A stretch of DNA of 6,641 nt from Pseudomonadota bacterium (GTDB lineage: Bacteria > Pseudomonadota > Gammaproteobacteria > Enterobacterales > Succinivibrionaceae): the NCBI GenBank assembly GCA_023460615.1, contig JAEWPL010000083.1, positions 1-6,641 of the forward strand. The letters are read 5' to 3'. Made by a program: the position numbers and the translations under genes. Every line of letters starts with the position of its first letter. Within the stretch, counting starts at the first letter, position 1. The notes below the pieces were generated by a model, which was not told the DNA's origin, did not search any database, and worked only from the letters and a program-made list of their open reading frames with translations. Below, piece by piece: positions 1 through 5,132 of this stretch.

Positions 1-210
1 ATCTAGCTCTTTGGAGTTTGTTGCAACACCAGTTAAAAGATCATGGAAGTAGCTTAAATCAGCACCTTTAACAGGCTGATCTTCTAAAAACTGTTGCTCA
101 ATCTCGGTTGGACTCATGCCGGTAAGCTGCCACTGATAAATAGCTTGCATTGCAAAATGTCTAGCTTTGTGGCGCATTGCTGGTGTTACTGAACCTTCAG
201 TTGCATCCAT
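1..210 (-). CDS. nusB: NusB transcription antitermination factor, N-terminal 70 residues (partial)
   Basis: The gene reads leftward and runs off the window edge, so only 70 residues (about half of a usual 140-residue NusB) are visible. NusB binds NusE (ribosomal protein S10) and boxA RNA, and supports rRNA antitermination in the cytoplasm. The visible part aligns well with E. coli NusB as I recall it: an Arg/Lys-rich first helix (RHKARHFAMQAIYQWQL, residues 13-29) and the segment YFHDLLTGVATN (54-65). The start at 210 is chosen because AAGGA lies 8 nt upstream (219-223 on the minus strand). The next Met (residue 12) has no ribosome site. The first about 12 residues are a short variable lead. 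It is last of the visible genes in the glyA-rib operon, 15 nt after ribH, and ribH-nusB adjacency is widespread in bacteria. Confidence 0.93.
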   Translation of the reverse strand, partial: MDATEGSVTPAMRHKARHFAMQAIYQWQLTGMSPTEIEQQFLEDQPVKGADLSYFHDLLTGVATNSKELD

Positions 211-225
211 TTTTCTAATCCTTGA

Positions 226-699
226 TTACTTAATTTGATTGATTACGTTAACCATCTCTAAAGCAGAAGATGCAGCCTCAGCGCCCTTATTACCAGCGTG
301 AGAGCCTGCTCTTTCAACAGCTTGCTCTAGAGTATCTACAGTTAATACGCCGTTAGCAATTGGCATACCGGTTTGTAGGGTTACTTGAGTTAAACCTTTA
401 GCACATTCATTAGCAACTACTTCAAAGTGATAAGTAGCACCACGAATTACGCAACCTAAAGCAATAATTGCATCTACCTTGCCTGCCTTTGCAAGTTTTT
501 CACAAACAACAGGGATCTCAATAGCGCCAGGAACCCTAACTAAAGTAATATTCTCTTCTTTAACCTCACCTTCACGCTTTAAAACGTCTAGAGCACCTTC
601 AACTAAGCGCTCGCAGATTAGGCTGTTAAAACGAGATACTACAATGGCAAATTTTCCGTCTCTACATGGCTTATTGCCTTCGATAACATTGATAGACAT
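226..699 (-). CDS. ribH: 6,7-dimethyl-8-ribityllumazine synthase (riboflavin synthase beta subunit)
   Basis: This cytoplasmic enzyme condenses 5-amino-6-ribitylamino-uracil with 3,4-dihydroxy-2-butanone 4-phosphate to give the lumazine precursor of riboflavin. The family usually forms pentamers or 60-subunit shells. The 157 residues match the full family length. Visible motifs are SRFN (22-25), VPGAIEIP (56-63), GCVIRGATYHFE (82-93) with the catalytic His at 91, NGVLTVDTLEQAVERAG (116-132) with the phosphate-binding Arg at 130, and NKGAEAA (137-143). No key residue is missing. GGAG stands 5 nt before the ATG, which supports this start. The gene lies 15 nt after ribE and 15 nt before nusB on the same strand. 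Its product is the direct substrate of the riboflavin synthase encoded just upstream. Confidence 0.97.
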   Translation of the reverse strand: MSINVIEGNKPCRDGKFAIVVSRFNSLICERLVEGALDVLKREGEVKEENITLVRVPGAIEIPVVCEKLAKAGKVDAIIALGCVIRGATYHFEVVANECAKGLTQVTLQTGMPIANGVLTVDTLEQAVERAGSHAGNKGAEAASSALEMVNVINQIK

Positions 700-714
700 A
701 GGTTCTCCAATAGT

Positions 715-1368
715 TTATATAAAACCGTTTTTAAGTAAAGTTGAGTTAAAGTTTGACTTTTTACTCTCGTCTTTACCTTCAAGTAATCTTTCTAAATATC
801 TAGCTAAGACATCAACTTCAATATTAACCTCACGACCTTCTTCAAAGTCATCAAAATTAACTTTAGATTGTGTGTGAGGAATTAAAGTAAGTCTAAAGGT
901 GTCATTTAGCACTTCGTTAACTGTTAATGATACACCATTTACCGCAATTGAGCCTTTCATGGCGATATATCTTGATAAGGAAGTAGGAGCTTTGATCCAA
1001 ATATTGTAAGCTTCATCAAGTTTAGATTTTTTGGTTACCACACCTACGCCATCTACGTGACCTTGCATAATATGACCACCTAAGTGAGTACTTGGAGTAC
1101 AAGCAAGCTCAAGATTGATTTTTTGACCTAGTTTATAATTTTTAAAACAGGTACAAGCCACAGTCTCAGCGGAGATATCTGCATAATAACAGTTACCTGA
1201 GATCTTAGTTACAGTAAGACAAACACCGTTGTGAGCTACAGAATCGCCAAGTTCAACTTTGTTTTTTAAATCAAAGTCATCGCCTACTTCCATGATAATT
1301 TCAAAACCACGACCTCTTTTGTTCATGGCTTTTAAAGTACCAATAGCTTGCACAATACCTGTAAACAT
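715..1368 (-). CDS. ribE: Riboflavin synthase (alpha subunit)
   Basis: The enzyme dismutates two molecules of 6,7-dimethyl-8-ribityllumazine into riboflavin and the pyrimidinedione, which RibH reuses. At 217 residues it is full length, with two tandem lumazine-binding barrel domains. The N-terminal barrel starts with the hallmark MFTGIVQ (1-7) and has GDSVAHNGVCLTV (41-53). The C-terminal barrel has KGSIAVNGVSLTV (138-150). Phe2, Cys50 and His104 (in QGHVDG, 102-107) correspond to E. coli Phe2, Cys48 and His102. The segment VDVLARYLERLL (185-196) and the ending LLKNGFI match the common C-terminal trimerisation helix and tail, so the last 20 residues are not an odd extension. E. coli calls this gene ribC; ribE is the commoner name elsewhere. 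It sits between ribD (8 nt) and ribH (15 nt). Confidence 0.96.
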   Translation of the reverse strand: MFTGIVQAIGTLKAMNKRGRGFEIIMEVGDDFDLKNKVELGDSVAHNGVCLTVTKISGNCYYADISAETVACTCFKNYKLGQKINLELACTPSTHLGGHIMQGHVDGVGVVTKKSKLDEAYNIWIKAPTSLSRYIAMKGSIAVNGVSLTVNEVLNDTFRLTLIPHTQSKVNFDDFEEGREVNIEVDVLARYLERLLEGKDESKKSNFNSTLLKNGFI

Positions 1369-1380
1369 TATCTTACCTAT
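1369..1380 (-). promoter_or_regulatory. ribE ribosome binding site overlapping the ribD stop codon
   Basis: On the minus strand the ribD stop TAG (1379-1377) supplies the first bases of an AGG core (1378-1376), and the ribE ATG follows 7 nt later. A ribosome ending ribD therefore sits on the ribE ribosome site, an arrangement that suits translational coupling. The coupling itself is inferred; the overlap is seen. Confidence 0.6.
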
Positions 1381-2534
1381 AAGTTAATCTTTAAGTCTTT
1401 TACATAATGTAGCATTACATCATTATTGTATTGCTTTACTTTATGTAAACGGTATTCTGATACCTTATCTAAGCATTGAATATCATTGATAGCAAAAGCA
1501 GCTCTTGCACTCTTACCTAAAAGCTTAGGTGCAACAAAAGCATAAAGCTCATCTACAAAATTCTGATTGATAAAAGCACTTACTAAGGTTTGACCTGCTT
1601 CTACAAATACATGTCTTATTTGTTGTGTTCCTAAGTACTTTAAAAGTGCCTCTAAATCAATATGCTTATCTTTAATTGGAAGATAAAGCTTTGAAACATT
1701 CTCATTTAGCACTTCACAGCTTAAATACTGTTGTTCTTTTTTAGTACCAACCACAAGTAAAGTCTTACCTTCACTAAAGATTTGGTATTTACTAATATCT
1801 AATCTTGCTTGAGTGTCTAACACAACTTTTAAAGGTTGTCTGATGCAAGCTTTATCAATCTTATTTAAAACCTTTTGTGACAATTCGTTATAGCGAACAT
1901 TCATTCTTGGATTGTCACTTATCACAGTATTAGCCGAAGTTACAATACAGTCGCACAAAGCTCTTAATTGTTGAACTTTAGCACGTGATTTCTCCCCTGT
2001 GATCCACTTACTGTCTCCATTTGCTAAAGCAGTTTTAGCATCAAGGGACATACCAACTTTACAAGTTACATATGGATAAGGACCTGTAATTGCTTTCATA
2101 AAAGCACGATTTTGGAAGAAAGCTTTTTCTTCTAAAACATGCTCTACTACTTCAATACCAGCATCACGAAGGATTTTAAAGCCTTTACCATGAACTTTAG
2201 GATTAGGATCGCCAGTTGCAACCACAACTTTTTTAACTTGCATCTCTACAAGTTTTACGGCGCATGGAGGGGTTCTACCATAATGAGAGCATGGCTCTAA
2301 GGTTACATAAGCAGTCGCACCTTTGACCTCAAAGGAAGCGTCTTGTAAAGCCATAATCTCAGCATGAGGTTGTCCTGCTTTATGGTGATAGCCTTGGCCT
2401 ATCACCTTTCCATCACGGACAATAACACATCCTACCGCAGGATTTGGGTAGGAGGTGTATAAACCACATGATGCAAGTTTTAAAGCTTGCATCATGTATT
2501 TAATGTCGGTTTTGGACACTAAGTTATCTTGCAT
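1377..2534 (-). CDS. ribD: Bifunctional diaminohydroxyphosphoribosylaminopyrimidine deaminase / 5-amino-6-(5-phosphoribosylamino)uracil reductase
   Basis: RibD performs two consecutive cytoplasmic steps of riboflavin synthesis: hydrolytic deamination of the pyrimidine made by GTP cyclohydrolase II, then NADPH-dependent reduction of the ribosyl side chain. The 385 residues are a little longer than E. coli RibD. The N-terminal deaminase domain (about 10-150) carries NPAVGCVIV (31-39), HAE (57-59) and PCSHYGRTPPC (81-91), giving zinc ligands His57, Cys82, Cys91 and the proton shuttle Glu59. The C-terminal reductase domain (about 153-380) shows KVGMSLDAKTA (159-169), SDNPRMNVR (206-214), VEAGQTLVSAFI (311-322) and APKLLG (335-340). 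Ala166 replaces the usual Gly of SLDG. No GG-containing ribosome site precedes the ATG, which lies 8 nt after the glyA stop, so translation probably depends on ribosomes finishing glyA. The start agrees with the E. coli N-terminus (MQD...YYMxxALKLA). Confidence 0.95.
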   Translation of the reverse strand: MQDNLVSKTDIKYMMQALKLASCGLYTSYPNPAVGCVIVRDGKVIGQGYHHKAGQPHAEIMALQDASFEVKGATAYVTLEPCSHYGRTPPCAVKLVEMQVKKVVVATGDPNPKVHGKGFKILRDAGIEVVEHVLEEKAFFQNRAFMKAITGPYPYVTCKVGMSLDAKTALANGDSKWITGEKSRAKVQQLRALCDCIVTSANTVISDNPRMNVRYNELSQKVLNKIDKACIRQPLKVVLDTQARLDISKYQIFSEGKTLLVVGTKKEQQYLSCEVLNENVSKLYLPIKDKHIDLEALLKYLGTQQIRHVFVEAGQTLVSAFINQNFVDELYAFVAPKLLGKSARAAFAINDIQCLDKVSEYRLHKVKQYNNDVMLHYVKDLKINL

Positions 2535-2542
2535 GAAAGATC

Positions 2543-3805
2543 TTAATCTTTGTAAACAGGGAACTTAGCGCAAAGAGCCTTAACGCGCTCACGGCACTTT
2601 AAGATAACTTCTTCGTTTTGATAGTTATCTAAAACGTCGCACATAATTGAAGCAAGCTCTTTAATCTCATTCTCCTTGAAACCACGACGGGTACATGCAG
2701 GAGTACCTACACGGATACCTGAGGTAACAAATGGAGAACGTGGCTCACCAGGAACTGTATTCTTATTTACAGTAATGAATGCCTTACCTAAAGCAGCCTC
2801 AGCATCCTTACCAGTCATCTCTAAACCGATGAAGTCCATTAAGAATAAGTGGTTGTGAGTGCCACCTGATACAACTTTATAGCCACGCTTCATTACTTCT
2901 TCAGCTAATAACTTAGCGTTAGCAACTACTTGCTTTTGATACTCAACGTACCATGGCTCCATTGCCTCTTTGAATACGATTGCTTTAGCAGCAATGATGT
3001 GCTCTAGAGGACCACCTTGAGTACCTGGGAAGATAGCTGAATTTAACTTCTTGTAGATAGCTTCGTCGTGGCAGTTTGATAAGATAAAGCCTGAACGAGG
3101 ACCACCTAATGACTTATGAGTTGTTGAAGTTACAACGTGTGCATAGTCGATTGGGCTTGGGTATACACCAGCTGCAATTAAACCTGCAACGTGTGCCATA
3201 TCAACTAATAAGTAAGCACCAACTTCGTCTGCGATTTCACGTAATTTCTTCCAATCAACAATGCCAGAGAAAGCAGAGAAACCACCGATAATCATCTTTG
3301 GCTTAACTTCTTTAGCTGTCTTTAAGATAGCATCGTAATCTAATTCACCTTGCTCGTTAACTTCGTAACCAACAGAGTGATAAATCTTACCTGAGAAGTT
3401 TACTGGGCAACCATGAGTTAAGTGACCACCTGAAGCTAGAGATAAACCTAAAACAGTGTCACCAGGTTGGCAAAGTGCTTGGTATACAGCGTTGTTAGCT
3501 TGAGAACCAGCATGTGGTTGTACGTTTGCAAATTCACAGTGGAATAACTTGCAGGCACGATCAATTGCTAATTGCTCTACTACATCAACATACTCGCAAC
3601 CACCATAATAACGCTTTCCAGGATAGCCTTCAGCGTACTTGTTGGTTAATTGAGAACCTTGAGCTTCCATTACACACTTAGAAGCATAATTCTCAGAAGC
3701 GATCAATTCGATATGATCTTCTTGACGCTGACACTCACCACTCATTGCAGTCCATAACTCTGGATCGTATTCTGCAATAGACTTAGCTTTATTCATGAAG
3801 CTCAT
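2543..3805 (-). CDS. glyA: Serine hydroxymethyltransferase
   Basis: This PLP-dependent cytoplasmic enzyme converts serine and tetrahydrofolate to glycine and 5,10-methylene-tetrahydrofolate, the main source of one-carbon units. Its 420 residues match the family (E. coli 417), with strong similarity along the whole length. Visible signatures are HIELIASENY (31-40), NKYAEGYPGKRYYGGCEYVD (55-74), GGHLTHG (126-132), VDMAHVAGL (201-209, with Asp202 and His205 at the cofactor) and THKSLGGPR (229-237) with the PLP lysine at 231. Arg365 in SGIRVGTPACTRRGF (362-376) binds the substrate carboxylate. GAGGA lies 6 nt before the ATG at 3805 (3812-3816), while the in-frame Met4 lacks such a site. It is the first gene of the leftward operon. 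A small oddity is Ser238 where PRGG is usual. Confidence 0.97.
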   Translation of the reverse strand: MSFMNKAKSIAEYDPELWTAMSGECQRQEDHIELIASENYASKCVMEAQGSQLTNKYAEGYPGKRYYGGCEYVDVVEQLAIDRACKLFHCEFANVQPHAGSQANNAVYQALCQPGDTVLGLSLASGGHLTHGCPVNFSGKIYHSVGYEVNEQGELDYDAILKTAKEVKPKMIIGGFSAFSGIVDWKKLREIADEVGAYLLVDMAHVAGLIAAGVYPSPIDYAHVVTSTTHKSLGGPRSGFILSNCHDEAIYKKLNSAIFPGTQGGPLEHIIAAKAIVFKEAMEPWYVEYQKQVVANAKLLAEEVMKRGYKVVSGGTHNHLFLMDFIGLEMTGKDAEAALGKAFITVNKNTVPGEPRSPFVTSGIRVGTPACTRRGFKENEIKELASIMCDVLDNYQNEEVILKCRERVKALCAKFPVYKD

Positions 3806-3830
3806 GGGTATTCCTCGTTTAAAGGTAAAA

Positions 3831-3863
3831 GATTATTACAGGATAAGAAAAACCATAATAATC
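3831..3863 (-). promoter_or_regulatory. Weak hairpin in the glyA leader
   Basis: GATTATTA (3831-3838) and TAATAATC (3856-3863) are perfect 8-bp inverted arms around a 17-nt loop. They would lie within the roughly 75-nt untranslated leader if glyA starts at the promoter proposed here. The stem has a single G:C pair and is thermodynamically weak, so a role is uncertain. On the minus strand it is followed by TTTTACC, too short a T-run for a convincing attenuator. Confidence 0.25.
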
Positions 3864-3886
3864 GATGATTGAAAGAAAATTTGGTG

Positions 3887-3916
3887 ATTATATTTTAACA
3901 TTATTTGTGCTTTACA
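3887..3916 (-). promoter_or_regulatory. Candidate sigma-70 promoter for the glyA-rib operon
   Basis: A perfect TATAAT is read on the minus strand at 3892-3887. The best -35 match with an 18-bp spacer is TGTAAA (3916-3911), only 3 of 6 to consensus. Transcription would begin near 3880, giving a leader of about 75 nt before glyA. The -10 is strong but the region is A/T-rich, so chance matches are expected. Confidence 0.42.
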
Positions 3917-3938
3917 TCATATTTTTTGCAACATTTAT

Positions 3939-4059
3939 TAGTGAAAATTTGCCAAATTAACACAGTGAACTTAATCTTTGAAAAGAAATTAGCCTATAAA
4001 AGTGCATTAAAATTCAGTTTTTTAGGCGATAATTACTTAATTTTTCGTAATTTTCACTA
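3939..4059. repeat. 11-bp inverted repeat flanking the divergent promoter centre
   Basis: TAGTGAAAATT (3939-3949) and its exact reverse complement AATTTTCACTA (4049-4059) lie 99 bp apart. Relative to transcription, each operon has AATTTTCACTA upstream of its candidate -10: 46 bp away for glyA and 50 bp for aroQ. The repeat is seen directly. Its role as a regulator or UP-like element is inference. Confidence 0.5.
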
Positions 4060-4106
4060 GTATTTAACCGTTTTTTAATAAAATTTAAGCCACAGTGTGC
4101 TAAAGA

Positions 4107-4115
4107 TGATAAAAT
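4107..4115 (+). promoter_or_regulatory. Candidate extended -10 promoter for aroQ-accB-accC
   Basis: TG at 4107-4108, one base, then TAAAAT (4110-4115, 5 of 6 to TATAAT) form an extended -10 element. No good -35 stands 16-18 bp upstream (4087-4092 is AAGCCA), which extended -10 promoters can tolerate. The start would fall near 4122 and leave a leader of about 22 nt that includes the aroQ ribosome site. The downstream run of three tightly spaced genes has no other obvious promoter. Confidence 0.42.
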
Positions 4116-4131
4116 AGCGCAATTATTTTTT

Positions 4132-4146
4132 AGGAGTTAGATTTTG
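4132..4146 (+). promoter_or_regulatory. Ribosome binding site fixing a TTG start for aroQ
   Basis: AGGAG (4132-4136) stands 7 nt before TTG at 4144-4146. An in-frame TAG at 4138-4140 rules out any start further upstream except ATT at 4141. The first in-frame ATG (4189) would delete the essential NGPNLN motif. TTG is therefore the supported start. Confidence 0.85.
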
Positions 4147-4599
4147 GCTAAATACTCAATACTAGTTGTTAACGGACCAAACCTAAATATGTTAGGCGTA
4201 AGAGAGCCTGAGATTTATGGTCATGAGACACTAAAAGATCTTGAAAAGATGCTACAAAACGTAGCAAATGAACTTGACGTAAAAATTGAGTTTTACCAGT
4301 CTAATCACGAAGGCGATATTGTCGACACAATTCAACAATCTTATAAGAAAGTAGACTTTATCCTACTAAACGCAGGTGCATATACCCACACTAGTGTGGC
4401 TATACGTGATGCTCTAGCAGGTATTGATATGCCTTTTTATGAGATTCATATCTCTAACGTGCATAAACGAGAGGAATTTAGACATCATTCATTCTTATCG
4501 GATGTGGCCGTTGGAGTCATTGTAGGTTTCGGACTTGATGGTTATGAATTTGCCTTAAGGGGCGCTGTGCGTTACTTAGACCGTAAGCATCAAGAATAG
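4144..4599 (+). CDS. aroQ: Type II 3-dehydroquinate dehydratase
   Basis: The enzyme dehydrates 3-dehydroquinate to 3-dehydroshikimate in the shikimate pathway to aromatic amino acids. The type II family forms dodecamers and is unrelated to the Schiff-base type I enzyme AroD. The 151 residues match the family length. Motifs are NGPNLNMLG (10-18), Arg20 and the catalytic Tyr25 in the flexible lid (REPEIYG, 20-26), FYQSNHEGDIVD (50-61), NAGAYTHTSVAIRDAL (76-91), and EIHISNVHKREEFRHHS (100-116) with the catalytic His102 and substrate-binding Arg residues. Translation starts at TTG. aroQ upstream of accBC is common in gammaproteobacteria, although the pathways differ. By eye its codons (ATA, AGA, CTA, GGA) look less optimised than those of accC or glyA, which with the TTG start suggests modest expression. 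Confidence 0.96.
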   Translation: MAKYSILVVNGPNLNMLGVREPEIYGHETLKDLEKMLQNVANELDVKIEFYQSNHEGDIVDTIQQSYKKVDFILLNAGAYTHTSVAIRDALAGIDMPFYEIHISNVHKREEFRHHSFLSDVAVGVIVGFGLDGYEFALRGAVRYLDRKHQE

Positions 4600-4624
4600 A
4601 ATCAACTAAGTTAGGATATTTTTC

Positions 4625-5113
4625 ATGCAAATTGATATTCATAAGATAGCTAAGCTTATCGAACTTGTATCTAATTCAGATGTATCTGAGATCAACTTAA
4701 AGCAAGGCGAGGAAGAATTAAAGATCACTCGTCAAAAGGAAGTTGTTCAAGCCGTTCAAAGCGTTGTTGCAGCTGCACCTATCGCTCAAGCTCCAGTAGT
4801 AGCTCCTCAAGCTCCTGCTCAGGCTCCAGCAGCTCCTGCTCCAGCAGCAGCTCCTGCAGCTTCAGCTACTCCTAATGAAGCAAAGCTTATGAAGTCACCA
4901 ATGGTTGGTACCTTCTACCGTTCAGCAAGCCCTACTGCAGCTCCTTTCGTTGAGGAAGGTCAAGCTGTTAAAGAAGGCGACACCCTATGCATTATCGAAG
5001 CTATGAAGATGATGAACCAAATTCAAGCTGACAGAGCTGGTGTTATCAAGAAGATTTTGGTTGAAAATGGTTCAACAGTTGAATTTGATCAACCATTATT
5101 TGAGTTTGAATAA
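4625..5113 (+). CDS. accB: Biotin carboxyl carrier protein of acetyl-CoA carboxylase
   Basis: AccB carries the biotin that AccC carboxylates and that the AccA-AccD transferase uses to make malonyl-CoA, in the cytoplasm. The 162 residues have three parts. The N-terminal segment (1-about 37) is charged and thought to mediate assembly. A flexible Ala/Pro/Gln linker spans about 48-84. The biotinyl domain (about 86-162) carries EAMKMM with biotin-acceptor Lys128. SPMVGTFYRSASPTAAPF (91-108) contains the protruding thumb typical of the acetyl-CoA carboxylase carrier. AGGA lies 8 nt before the ATG. The gene begins 25 nt after aroQ and ends with tandem stops TAA-TAG. In E. coli AccB represses its own operon through its N-terminal part; whether that holds here cannot be seen. 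Confidence 0.97.
   Translation: MQIDIHKIAKLIELVSNSDVSEINLKQGEEELKITRQKEVVQAVQSVVAAAPIAQAPVVAPQAPAQAPAAPAPAAAPAASATPNEAKLMKSPMVGTFYRSASPTAAPFVEEGQAVKEGDTLCIIEAMKMMNQIQADRAGVIKKILVENGSTVEFDQPLFEFE
4769..4876 (+). repeat. Ala-Pro linker-coding low-complexity DNA inside accB
   Basis: The linker is coded by a degenerate array in which GCTCC (Ala-Pro) occurs seven times between 4790 and 4854, interspersed with GCA/GCT and CAA/CAG codons. Such arrays can change length by slippage or recombination. Here it stays in frame and suits the mobile tether of the biotinyl domain. Confidence 0.75.
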
Positions 5114-5132
5114 TAGATAGGTATCTTCTTTT

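Larger units (their letters stand above)
3806..4143. other. Divergent intergenic control region between glyA and aroQ
   Basis: This 338-bp A/T-rich stretch lies between the glyA start and the aroQ start and holds no credible gene. It contains a candidate promoter for each side, a weak hairpin in the glyA leader, an 11-bp inverted repeat (3939-3949 and 4049-4059), and a 7-bp direct repeat CACAGTG (3961-3967 and 4091-4097). I see no FMN or glycine riboswitch core, no tRNA, and no clear PurR or MetR operator as known from E. coli glyA. Confidence 0.8.

Noticed and set aside
715..774. Unusual C-terminal extension on riboflavin synthase
   Set aside because: The tail ends in LLKNGFI, which matches the common ending of many bacterial riboflavin synthases, and the total length is normal.
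479..877. Open plus-strand frame of 132 codons crossing ribH and ribE
   Set aside because: It is antisense to two well-supported enzyme genes and spans their junction, has no ribosome site, and its translation is low-complexity Ser/Leu/Thr-rich, typical of a reverse-strand shadow.
2676..3291. Two short plus-strand frames (2676-2858 and 3109-3291) opposite glyA
   Set aside because: Both are antisense to the highly conserved glyA, lack ribosome sites, and resemble no protein family.
3806..4143. FMN or glycine riboswitch in front of the glyA-rib operon
   Set aside because: The inferred leader is only about 75 nt, very A/T-rich, and shows neither the multi-stem conserved core of the FMN aptamer nor the glycine aptamer.
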